A model generated the notes under the pieces. The model saw nothing but the letters and a program-made list of their open reading frames with translations, was not told the origin of the DNA and searched no databases. Below, one piece after another: positions 16,322 through 23,842 of a DNA stretch of 25,788 bases. Source of the DNA: Halieaceae bacterium (GTDB taxonomy: Bacteria > Pseudomonadota > Gammaproteobacteria > Pseudomonadales > Halieaceae); the NCBI GenBank assembly GCA_003331685.1, contig QOPK01000010.1, forward strand, positions 1 to 25,788. The letters are read 5' to 3'. Position 1 is the first letter of the stretch. Each line of letters starts with the position of its first letter. A program made the translations under genes and the position numbers.

Positions 16322-17116
16322 ATGGTAGCGATAGCAGAGCGCATGGCGGGGCATGAAATTCGGGCCCAATGCAGGAGGGCAGACTTCACGCAGCAGACTT
16401 CCGGCTTGGCACCGGGCTACGTCCAATGCAATATCGTGATCCTTCCAGCCAGCGACGCGGCGCATTTTGAGTCATTCTGTAAACTCAACCCTAAGCCCTG
16501 CCCTCTACTAGCTGTCAGCAATCGGCCCGGAGATGTGTCGCTACCCAAGCTGGGAGTCGATATCGATATCCGAACCGACGTGCCACAGTATCGCGTCTGG
16601 CATGAAGGCGTAGTCACTGGGCAACGACACGATATCGTCGAGCTCTGGCAGGATGATTGGATGGCTTTCGCCCTGGGATGCTCTTTTTCCTTCGAGGAGG
16701 CGCTGATCGCCGCGGGCATCGAGATCAGAAATATCAGTGAAGGGGTCAACGTCCCGATGTATCGCACCAATATCGACTGCAAGAGCGCTGGACCGTTTGG
16801 CGGCAAGATGGTGGTGAGCATGAGACCGATGCCTGCCGCAGATGCGATCGAAGCGATCCAGATCTGCGCCAAATATCCCTCTGTCCACGGTGCGCCTATC
16901 CATCTCGGCGATCCGCATGCCATCGGTATTGCTGATCTGGGGCATCCCGACTTTGGTGAGCCCGTTACGATGCGAGCTGATGACATACCCCTCTTCTGGG
17001 CCTGCGGGGTGACGCCGCAAGTGGCGCTGGAATCAGCGCGCTTACCGATAGCGGTGACCCATCAGCCGGGGCACATGCTGGTCACTGATTTGAAAAATGC
17101 AGAGTTGGCAAGCTAG
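16322..17116 (+). CDS. DUF1445 / YcsI-type putative hydro-lyase (DGLUCY N-terminal-half homologue)
   Basis: This 264-residue protein is a full-length DUF1445 (YcsI) family member. Signature segments are TSGLAPGYVQCNIVILP (26-42), GCSFSFEEALIAAGIEIRN (119-137), NVPMYRTNIDC (143-153) and PVHIGDP-like APIHLGDPHAIGI (191-203). Database labels call the family a putative hydro-lyase without proof. In vertebrate mitochondrial D-glutamate cyclase, DUF1445 forms the N-terminal half and DUF4392 the C-terminal half. Here DUF4392 is four genes downstream in the same operon. That context points to a step in D-glutamate/5-oxoproline conversion, possibly handling 5-oxoproline stereochemistry; this is inference. 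The start is uncertain (16322 or 16343) because neither has a clear ribosome binding site. pxpA begins two bases after the stop. Confidence 0.9.
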   Translation: MVAIAERMAGHEIRAQCRRADFTQQTSGLAPGYVQCNIVILPASDAAHFESFCKLNPKPCPLLAVSNRPGDVSLPKLGVDIDIRTDVPQYRVWHEGVVTGQRHDIVELWQDDWMAFALGCSFSFEEALIAAGIEIRNISEGVNVPMYRTNIDCKSAGPFGGKMVVSMRPMPAADAIEAIQICAKYPSVHGAPIHLGDPHAIGIADLGHPDFGEPVTMRADDIPLFWACGVTPQVALESARLPIAVTHQPGHMLVTDLKNAELAS

Positions 17117-17118
17117 CC

Positions 17119-17859
17119 ATGACAAGAGAACTGACACTCAACTGTGACATGGGAGAGGGTTTTGGGCCCTGGGAAATGGGGGACGACAAAGCCATCATGC
17201 CGCTCATCGATGCCGCCAACATTGCCTGCGGCGGGCATGCCGGCGACCCCAGTACGATGCGACGTTGCGTGGAACTGGCGAAACGCCACAAAACGGAAAT
17301 AGGGGCTCACGTCTCCTACCCGGATAAGCAGGGCTTTGGTCGGCGGGCCGTGGATCTGCGCGGTCAGGAACTCGTCGATCTCATGCTCTATCAAATCGGC
17401 GCACTCGATGGTATCGCCAGAGCCTATGGGTCCCGGGTGACCTTCGTGAAGCCGCACGGCGCGCTCTATCACACCATGCTGGCCGACCCGGAAATCATGA
17501 ATGACATTATGAGGGCCGTATCCTATTGGCACTCGGACCTCGATTTGGTGGTACTAGCGACGCCGAGAGATCGTAAAACACTCCAACTGGCCGTAGAGCA
17601 TGGCCTGACACTGCGTTACGAAGCCTTTGCTGATCGGGCTTACACCAGCCGAGGCTTGTTGCTGGGACGCGATAAGCCCGGCGCCCTGCTGAGCCCCCCC
17701 GAGGCAGCAAAGCAAGCTGTCGCGATCTCTCGAAACGAGCTTAGAACGGCGCGGGGCAGAAGAATCCCCGTCAACGCCGATACATTGTGCGTGCATAGTG
17801 ATACCCCCGGTGCGACCAAGATGATTAGGGCAATACGTCAGGCATTGGACGGCAACTGA
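17119..17859 (+). CDS. pxpA: 5-oxoprolinase subunit PxpA (LamB/YcsF family)
   Basis: This 246-residue LamB/YcsF-family protein is the catalytic-fold subunit of prokaryotic 5-oxoprolinase. That enzyme uses ATP to open 5-oxo-L-proline to L-glutamate in the cytoplasm, together with PxpB and PxpC. Motifs include LNCDMGEGFGPWEMGDD (4-20), NIACGGHAGDPSTM (35-48), GAHVSYPDKQGFGRR and FVKPHGALYHTM. Length is normal for the family. It starts at ATG 17119, two bases after the DUF1445 stop, and its TGA is immediately followed by the ATG of pxpB, so translation is probably coupled. The complete A-B-C set argues that the operon really handles 5-oxoproline. Confidence 0.95.
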   Translation: MTRELTLNCDMGEGFGPWEMGDDKAIMPLIDAANIACGGHAGDPSTMRRCVELAKRHKTEIGAHVSYPDKQGFGRRAVDLRGQELVDLMLYQIGALDGIARAYGSRVTFVKPHGALYHTMLADPEIMNDIMRAVSYWHSDLDLVVLATPRDRKTLQLAVEHGLTLRYEAFADRAYTSRGLLLGRDKPGALLSPPEAAKQAVAISRNELRTARGRRIPVNADTLCVHSDTPGATKMIRAIRQALDGN

Positions 17860-18558
17860 ATGAACTTTGAGGTGGGCCCGGCGGGTGAAGCGGCAACGCG
17901 CCTTGTGTTCACCGAGACGCCACAGCCTGCGCTCACTAGGGCGCTTCTCAAAATAGAAAACCTGGCCAGCCAGCGTTTTGGCTCAACGTTGACGGATAGC
18001 GTCATCGGCTACACCACCCTCACACTTTTTTTCTCGGCCTCGGCTCTGGAAAGAGACTGCACCGAGGCATGGTTAAGAGAGCAAGCCGAGGCCATCGCTT
18101 TACCGGACCACTCTGAGCCTGAGCATTCCCCGGCCGATGTCGTACTGCCCGTTCTTTATCACCCCAGCGTTGCGCCTGATCTCGAGTGGCTCGCTGATGA
18201 CCTGAGCTTTGGCATCGACGACGTAATCGCCTTGCACAGTAATACTACCTATTTCGCCTACGCCACCGGATTCGCGCCCGGATTTTGCTACCTCGGCACC
18301 CTGCCCGCGGCGCTCCGGACCCCAAGACTCGACACACCCCGAGCGAGAGTCCCCGCTGGGGCGGTCGCCATTGCTGATTCGCAGACCGCGGTCTACCCCT
18401 GCGAATCTCCCGGAGGATGGCGACTCATCGGCGCCTGCCCTGAGCCACTCTTTAATTTGGGCAGCACGCCGCCCTCTCGACTCAGCGTCGGCGCCACCGT
18501 TCGCTTCGAGCCCATCAGCGAGGCGGATTTCCGCGCGCTGGGGGGTGTGATTGCGTGA
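17860..18558 (+). CDS. pxpB: 5-oxoprolinase subunit PxpB (KipI-like)
   Basis: This 232-residue protein is of the KipI/allophanate hydrolase subunit 1 type and acts as the B subunit of ATP-dependent 5-oxoprolinase. The conserved core is FAYATGFAPGFCYLGTLP followed by RLDTPRARVPAGAVAIADSQT and YPCESPGGWRLIG. B. subtilis KipI was first described as a histidine-kinase inhibitor, but next to PxpA and PxpC the oxoprolinase role is favoured. It starts directly after the pxpA stop, and its last four bases GTGA overlap the GTG start of pxpC. A urea-amidolyase role is unlikely because no biotin or allophanate-hydrolase partner is nearby. Confidence 0.94.
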   Translation: MNFEVGPAGEAATRLVFTETPQPALTRALLKIENLASQRFGSTLTDSVIGYTTLTLFFSASALERDCTEAWLREQAEAIALPDHSEPEHSPADVVLPVLYHPSVAPDLEWLADDLSFGIDDVIALHSNTTYFAYATGFAPGFCYLGTLPAALRTPRLDTPRARVPAGAVAIADSQTAVYPCESPGGWRLIGACPEPLFNLGSTPPSRLSVGATVRFEPISEADFRALGGVIA

Positions 18559-19490
18559 ATTACTTGCAGATTCATAAAGCCGGCATCGCCACTAGCGTGC
18601 AGGATAGCGGACGAGTCGGAACCTTGAGCATTGGCATTCCGCCCTCAGGCGCTATGGACCGACTTGCACTCATGAGTGGTCAGCATCAACTCGGCCACCA
18701 GCATGATGAAGCAGCAATTGAAATGGCTTACGCCGACTTTGCTGCAACATTGACCGAGCCCCATGACGTGGTGGTCACCGGTGCGCCAGCACAACTCCGC
18801 GTCAATCAACAGACCTGCAGGTCAGAGGGCGTGCACCACATCGGGGCCGGACAGACATTAGAGATCAAAGCTACCCACGAGGGAATTTATAGTTATCTGC
18901 ATCTATCCGGCGGCGTCATGACGACACCGCAGCTGGATAGCCGCAGCACCTCCCCGCGGGAGGGGATTGGGGGCCTGAATGGCGGTTTTTTAAAAGACGG
19001 TGACATCGTCCCGCTTGGCGCACCCGATACAGCATTAGGCGCTTCGGATCCTCAACTGACCATCAAAAACCCGACAACAGTGTTAGAGCTTCGATTCGTA
19101 GCCGGCTTTCAGTTCGACGATTTCGCTCATAAAGCCATCCGAAGCCTGCTTGCAGAAGAATTTATTGTCACACCCAAGGCTAATCGAATGGGCGTAACGC
19201 TTAACGGCGAACGTCTGCACTCAGGTATCGCCGCGCTGTACTCGGAAGCAACCTGTTATGGCGCGATTCAGGTGCCCCCCGACGGCAACCCCATCATCCT
19301 GCTAAACGACCGGCAAACGGTCGGAGGCTATCCTAAGCCGGGAGCCGTGATCAGCAGTGATTGCCTACGGCTCGCTCAATCGCGACCCGGGCAGCGGGTA
19401 CGCTTTGCCGTGTGCAGCCCTGAAGAGGCAGACCGCATAGGCTGGCTGGAGCAGCACTATCTGGAGACACGTTTGCGTGACAGGCACTGA
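18555..19490 (+). CDS. pxpC: 5-oxoprolinase subunit PxpC (KipA-like)
   Basis: This 311-residue protein is of the KipA/allophanate hydrolase subunit 2 type and is the C subunit of 5-oxoprolinase, which interlocks with PxpB. It shows the family start IHKAGIATSVQDSGRVG (6-22) and IPPSGAMDRLAL, then YLHLSGG, the SNRMG-like motif KANRMGVTLNG, and the late segment GNPIILLNDRQTVGGYPK. The GTG start at 18555 overlaps the pxpB stop by four bases, a classic translational-coupling junction. Its 3' end overlaps the DUF4392 gene by 14 bases. Nothing is missing compared with the family. Confidence 0.94.
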   Translation: MNYLQIHKAGIATSVQDSGRVGTLSIGIPPSGAMDRLALMSGQHQLGHQHDEAAIEMAYADFAATLTEPHDVVVTGAPAQLRVNQQTCRSEGVHHIGAGQTLEIKATHEGIYSYLHLSGGVMTTPQLDSRSTSPREGIGGLNGGFLKDGDIVPLGAPDTALGASDPQLTIKNPTTVLELRFVAGFQFDDFAHKAIRSLLAEEFIVTPKANRMGVTLNGERLHSGIAALYSEATCYGAIQVPPDGNPIILLNDRQTVGGYPKPGAVISSDCLRLAQSRPGQRVRFAVCSPEEADRIGWLEQHYLETRLRDRH

Positions 19491-20337
19491 CGCCACAACC
19501 CTCTCTGACCGCATTGAGGCGATGCTGGTCGCCCGCAATCATCGGGGTATGGCAGATGTGCGCGAGCAATTGGCGCCAGGCTATTTGCTGCGCGCCGCGC
19601 AACGGATTAGAGCGAGCTCCGGCCGGGTCTACATCCTGACAGGTTTTCCGGTGGGAGATTCTTTTGAAACCGATGGGCCGGCCGGAGCCATGGCGCTTTA
19701 CCGCCTATGCCAGCACCTCGGCAGTGACCCGGTCATCCTCTCCGATGCGCAGGTCGTGGAAGCACTCCGCAACGATTTCAACTGCCTGTCATTGCCAAAT
19801 TCTAGAGACGACGATGCCAGTGCTGGAGCCGCGGCAGACATGCTTTACGGAGCACACCCGCCGGAGCTTTTCATCAGCATAGAACGACCAGGCAGCGCCG
19901 CGGACGGGCGCTGTTACAACATGGCCGGCCACGACATTACCGCGCGATGCGGCGGCGCTGAGCCCTACCTTGTAAAGGCCAACTGCCCTACCATTGCCAT
20001 TGGGGACGGCGGCAACGAATTGGGGATGGGAAACGTGCTAGACAGCCTGTCGAAGCTGAATATTCAGGCTGCCGTGAGCACCTGCGACGAATTGGTGGTA
20101 GCGGACGTCTCCAACTGGGCGGCCTATACGCTTTGCGCCGTCACTCGCTGGCTCACAGACCCGAAAGCCAGTACTGAACATCACATTCAGGAAGATCTGG
20201 AATATCTGGTGGCTCGCGGCGCGATTGATGGCGTGACAGGTGACGCGACAGCCACCGAGGACGGCTTTCCCGCCGAAGAGGGTGAGCGTCTTATGCAAGC
20301 GGTTCACAACGCGTTGACCTCAGGAGTTCGGGCATGA
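19477..20337 (+). CDS. DUF4392 protein, probable D-glutamate cyclase (DGLUCY C-terminal-half homologue)
   Basis: This 286-residue protein is a stand-alone DUF4392 domain, the C-terminal half of vertebrate mitochondrial D-glutamate cyclase, which converts D-glutamate to 5-oxo-D-proline and water. Conserved segments are ILTGFPVGDSFETDGPAGAMAL (53-74), FISIERPG (132-139), YNMAGHDI (147-154) and AIGDGGNELGMGNV (174-187). The GTG start at 19477 lies inside pxpC and has GGAG about a dozen bases upstream; an ATG at 19522 would cut 15 residues. Its TGA overlaps the ATG of the transaminase gene (ATGA). Placement right after the oxoprolinase strongly supports a cyclase role, although activity of the isolated bacterial domain is inferred here. 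Confidence 0.9.
   Translation: MTGTDATTLSDRIEAMLVARNHRGMADVREQLAPGYLLRAAQRIRASSGRVYILTGFPVGDSFETDGPAGAMALYRLCQHLGSDPVILSDAQVVEALRNDFNCLSLPNSRDDDASAGAAADMLYGAHPPELFISIERPGSAADGRCYNMAGHDITARCGGAEPYLVKANCPTIAIGDGGNELGMGNVLDSLSKLNIQAAVSTCDELVVADVSNWAAYTLCAVTRWLTDPKASTEHHIQEDLEYLVARGAIDGVTGDATATEDGFPAEEGERLMQAVHNALTSGVRA
20322..20326 (+). promoter_or_regulatory. Ribosome binding site of the D-amino-acid transaminase gene
   Basis: AGGAG lies seven bases before ATG 20334, inside the 3' end of the DUF4392 gene. It is the clearest Shine-Dalgarno site in the operon, in contrast to the coupled upstream genes, and may give the transaminase independent ribosome entry. Confidence 0.6.
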
Positions 20338-21194
20338 CCATCGCTTACCTCAACGGTGACTATGCACCGCTCGCCGACGTTCGCATCTCGCCGATGGATC
20401 GCGGGTTTTTGTTCGGCGATGGCGTCTACGAGGTCATTCCCTGCTACGACGGCAGTATGGTGGCCTTGCAATATCATCTCGAGCGCCTCCACCAGTCGCT
20501 GGAGGGTATCGCCTTGTCGCAGCCGGAGTCTGACGCACAATTGACCAGCATCCTCAGCGAAGTCGTTGCACGGAATGGAGCTGGTAATCTGGGGATATAT
20601 CTGCAAATAACTCGCGGGGTGGTAGCGAAGCGTGAGCACGCCTTTCCCGAGCATCCGCTCCCGACGATCTTTGCTTATGCCTTTGACATCAGCCCTCCCT
20701 CCGACGGATCACCCGAGACAGCCTCGTGCTTTCGCGCCGTGACCCGACGAGACCAACGTTGGGGACGCTGCCATATCAAATCGACCGCCCTGCTTGGCAA
20801 CGTTCTGCATATGATGGAGGCTGTTGAAGAGGACGCTGAAGAAGTGCTGCTATTCAACGATCAGGATGAGCTTACCGAAGCCGCGGCCTGCAATGTCTTC
20901 GTTGTGTGCGGCGACACGATCGTGACCCCCGAACTTGATCATCAAAAACTACCGGGAGTCACTCGACGCCAGTGCCTTGAGCTGCTCGAGACACATACAG
21001 ACTGGACAGTCGAGATCCGCCCAGTGAGCCGCGACGAGGTCCTCAGTGCGTCGGAAATTTGGCTGAGCTCCTCTACCAAGGAGCTGGCTCCTGTCGTCTC
21101 TGTGGATGGCAAACCAGTCAATGAAGGGCGTCCGGGGGCCCGCTGGTCGGCTGCTCAAAAACTCTTTCAGCAACACCGTTTCAGCCGCCCCTGA
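20334..21194 (+). CDS. dat: D-amino-acid transaminase (class IV aminotransferase)
   Basis: This 286-residue PLP enzyme of fold type IV interconverts D-amino acids, typically D-Ala + 2-oxoglutarate with pyruvate + D-Glu. The PLP lysine is Lys149 in CHIKSTALLGNVL and the cofactor-nitrogen acid is Glu182 in LTEAAACNVF. An Arg-x-His pair (Arg100, His102, in AKREHAFPE) matches the carboxylate trap of D-amino-acid transaminases and separates it from branched-chain (L) transaminases and ADC lyase. Length fits (about 280). The start ATG 20334 has AGGAG seven bases upstream and overlaps the DUF4392 stop. Its last base is shared with the ATG of alr. Together with Alr it links D-Glu to D-Ala and L-Ala. 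Confidence 0.92.
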   Translation: MTIAYLNGDYAPLADVRISPMDRGFLFGDGVYEVIPCYDGSMVALQYHLERLHQSLEGIALSQPESDAQLTSILSEVVARNGAGNLGIYLQITRGVVAKREHAFPEHPLPTIFAYAFDISPPSDGSPETASCFRAVTRRDQRWGRCHIKSTALLGNVLHMMEAVEEDAEEVLLFNDQDELTEAAACNVFVVCGDTIVTPELDHQKLPGVTRRQCLELLETHTDWTVEIRPVSRDEVLSASEIWLSSSTKELAPVVSVDGKPVNEGRPGARWSAAQKLFQQHRFSRP

Positions 21195-22258
21195 TGTCAC
21201 GCACAACGACGGTTCACATCGATCTCGCCGCCATCAGTGAGAACATTCACACCCTTCGGGCGCCACTGGCGGCGCATCGCTTCATGGCCGTGGTGAAAGC
21301 CGACGCATACGGCCATGGCGCTGTGCGGGTCGCGCAACATATTGAGCCCATGGTAGATGCCCTCGCGGTCGCCTTTACTGAAGAGGCCGTTGCGCTCCGC
21401 GAGGCGGGGGTCAGTGCCCCGATACTTATTCTAGAGGGGCCCCATACTGCCAGCGACCTTGCTTTGGCCGGCAAACTCGACTTTTGGCCGGTCATTCACT
21501 CCGACGAGCAACTCGAGTGGTGCAAAACGCTGGGAGCAGAACTTTCTCAGGCATGGATCAAACTCGATACCGGTATGCATCGGCTAGGCTTTGCAGTCGA
21601 GCGGTACGCTGACATTCACGACGCCCTGCTCTCCTATGGCATTGGCGAGGTCACGACGATGTCCCATCTAGCCTCGGCCGAGGACCCGGAACACGCACTC
21701 ACCCGAGCACAACTCCGAAGCTGGGATGAAACGATCCGCGACCGGCACAACAGCAGTCTTTACAACTCAGCGGCAGCGCAGCACGCATTGTCTGGGCACA
21801 GCGACTGGGTGCGAATGGGTTACACGCTGTATGGAGGACAAATCAAAGGACTGCAGAAAGCTGTGCCGCTTCGCCCTGCAATGAGACTCTCCAGCTCGGT
21901 TATCGCCCTACGCGACGTGCGAACCGGCGAGTCCGTCGGTTATGGGGGTCGCTGGACTGCCCAGCGCGACAGCGTGATCGCCACGTTGCCCGTGGGATAC
22001 GGCGACGGCTACCCCTGGGGAGCGGCTGACGGAACACCCGTAGAGATCAACGGCGAGATCGCTCCATTGGCGGGCCGGGTCTCCATGGATATGGTGACAG
22101 TGGATGTGACGGACTGCTCGAACGTCAGGTTGGGCGGGCTGGCGGTTCTATGGGGTGATCAGCCGACGGTCGATGACGTCGCGGCGCACAGCGGTACCAT
22201 CGGCTATGAACTGATGGCCCGCCTGACCCCGAGAGCAACCCGCGTCTATCACATATGA
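21194..22258 (+). CDS. alr: Alanine racemase
   Basis: This 354-residue PLP-dependent racemase interconverts L- and D-alanine in the cytoplasm. The fold III barrel carries the PLP lysine Lys35 in VVKADAYGHG, the second catalytic base Tyr250 in SVGYGGRW, and the dimer-interface motif GRVSMDM. The residues around IKLDTGMHRLGF and RMGYTLYGG are typical. Length is normal. The ATG overlaps the transaminase TGA (TGATG), so it is the last gene of the operon. Its pairing with the transaminase suggests it turns D-Ala formed from D-Glu into L-Ala, or feeds D-Ala for D-Glu synthesis. Whether this is the cell's only alr, and so essential for peptidoglycan, cannot be told from this window. Confidence 0.96.
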   Translation: MSRTTTVHIDLAAISENIHTLRAPLAAHRFMAVVKADAYGHGAVRVAQHIEPMVDALAVAFTEEAVALREAGVSAPILILEGPHTASDLALAGKLDFWPVIHSDEQLEWCKTLGAELSQAWIKLDTGMHRLGFAVERYADIHDALLSYGIGEVTTMSHLASAEDPEHALTRAQLRSWDETIRDRHNSSLYNSAAAQHALSGHSDWVRMGYTLYGGQIKGLQKAVPLRPAMRLSSSVIALRDVRTGESVGYGGRWTAQRDSVIATLPVGYGDGYPWGAADGTPVEINGEIAPLAGRVSMDMVTVDVTDCSNVRLGGLAVLWGDQPTVDDVAAHSGTIGYELMARLTPRATRVYHI

Positions 22259-22324
22259 GAGATGGTAGCCTTGGCACAACCTACGCAGGCCCGCACAGCT
22301 CATCCGTGAGGGTTCAGCTCTGTC

Positions 22325-23830
22325 ATGAGTGACACCCAAGACACCTCCGATGCATTGCTCGCCGCCATTGATCTGGGGAGCAATTCATTCCACCTGATGA
22401 TCGCCAAGTCTGACTTCGGAGAGTTGAGACCGGTTCAGGCACTGGCCGAGAAAGTGCAGCTGGGTGAGACGTCCAGCACCGCGATGCTGACCCCCGGTGC
22501 GATAGACCGCGGGCTGGCTTGCCTCGAGCGATTTAAGCAGCTGATCGACAGCACCGCACCCGCCAAACTTCGTATTGTTGGCACCAACGCCCTGCGACGC
22601 GCTAAAAATCGGCAGGACTTTATCGAACCTGCTGAGCAGATCCTGGGGGCACCGATCGATGTCATCTATGGTCGAGAGGAGGCCCGTCTGATTTATCTCG
22701 GCGTCGCTCACACGCTTTCCGACGACGAGGACACACGATTGGTTGTGGATATCGGCGGCGGCAGCACAGAATTCATTCTCGGTGAGCGATTTGAGCCTCT
22801 GCGCCTGGAGAGCCTGCAAATGGGTTGCGTCTCCTACGGTGAGGCGTTCTTTCCTGACGGCAAGATCACCAAAGAGCGTTTCGACGCGGCCTATCACCGA
22901 GCACGCATCGAGGTCTCACATATTCGCCGCAACTACCACAGCGGATCCTGGCAGGAGGCAGTGGGTTCATCTGGCACACTGCGCGCCATTGAAACGCTGA
23001 TCACGATGGCGGGACACCGCGAGGAGGGTATTGATCGGGCGGCGCTGGGCGAGCTGAAAAAACAGCTTCTCACTTTCGCCCACGTCGATGAGATCAATCT
23101 AGAGGGCCTCAGTGAGTCTCGTAAAAGTGTCGTCACCGCGGGTCTCGCCATTACCTTGGGCATCTTTGACGGATTGCAAATTCCACTCATGCGAACCTCA
23201 ACCGGCGCGCTGAGGGAGGGCGTGATCTACGATCTGATTGGTCGATTCAGCCACGAAGATGTGCGCACGCGGACTATTTCGGCCATGCAACAACGCTACT
23301 CGGTAGATCAGACCATTGCCGATCTGGTGACGCATCGGGTCGCGCTTCTCGCTGAGGCGACGCGCGAAGCTTGGCGGTTGGAACCCAGCGATATCGAACT
23401 GCTGGAGTGGGCCGGCGCACTGCACGAGATCGGTGTGGCGGTGTCACAGAAGAATTACTCCCAACACTCCGCTTATCTGGTTTTGAACACTGACCTACCT
23501 GGGTTTGCCGAGCAGGATCAGGCCATCATGGCGGCTTTGATCGCCGGCCTGAGGGGAAAAGTCCGCTCTGAGGTGCTGAATCCCATCTCAAAGCGAAAAC
23601 GTCAAACGGTGGCCAGAATGATGGTGCTACTCCGCCTCGCGGTCATACTAAAGCACGTCGAGGCTCTGGAAGCCCTGCCCGACTTAAGCGTATCCGCGGG
23701 GGAAGAGACCCTGACGTTAGCCTTTCCGGAGCAATGGGGAGCGGATCATCCGCTGACCATATGGGAGATTGAACAAAGCACCCCAGCCATGGAGCGGCTG
23801 GGGGTGTCGGTGGTGCTAAACGCCAGTTAA
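22325..23830 (+). CDS. ppx: Exopolyphosphatase / pppGpp phosphohydrolase family (Ppx/GppA)
   Basis: This 501-residue ASKHA-fold phosphatase removes terminal phosphate from polyphosphate or from pppGpp. It has the phosphate-1 motif AAIDLGSNSFHLMIA (13-27), the catalytic-glutamate segment YGREEARLIYLGV, the phosphate-2 motif VVDIGGGSTEFILG, and a C-terminal HD-like helical region containing ALHEIG and HSAYLVLN. E. coli Ppx (513) and GppA (494) have similar lengths, and sequence alone does not separate them firmly; the symbol is tentative. GAGGG lies eleven bases before ATG 22325. It starts 66 bases after alr, so partial co-transcription is possible. It is convergent with amt, 12 bases apart. 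Confidence 0.9.
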   Translation: MSDTQDTSDALLAAIDLGSNSFHLMIAKSDFGELRPVQALAEKVQLGETSSTAMLTPGAIDRGLACLERFKQLIDSTAPAKLRIVGTNALRRAKNRQDFIEPAEQILGAPIDVIYGREEARLIYLGVAHTLSDDEDTRLVVDIGGGSTEFILGERFEPLRLESLQMGCVSYGEAFFPDGKITKERFDAAYHRARIEVSHIRRNYHSGSWQEAVGSSGTLRAIETLITMAGHREEGIDRAALGELKKQLLTFAHVDEINLEGLSESRKSVVTAGLAITLGIFDGLQIPLMRTSTGALREGVIYDLIGRFSHEDVRTRTISAMQQRYSVDQTIADLVTHRVALLAEATREAWRLEPSDIELLEWAGALHEIGVAVSQKNYSQHSAYLVLNTDLPGFAEQDQAIMAALIAGLRGKVRSEVLNPISKRKRQTVARMMVLLRLAVILKHVEALEALPDLSVSAGEETLTLAFPEQWGADHPLTIWEIEQSTPAMERLGVSVVLNAS

Positions 23831-23842
23831 GGGCCTCCAGTC

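Noticed and set aside
23781..23803. GC-rich perfect 8-bp hairpin (CCCCAGCC / GGCTGGGG) as a terminator
   Set aside because: It is inside the last codons of ppx, codes for normal residues and has no T-run after it on either strand. It might still slow convergent transcription, but a terminator call is not justified.
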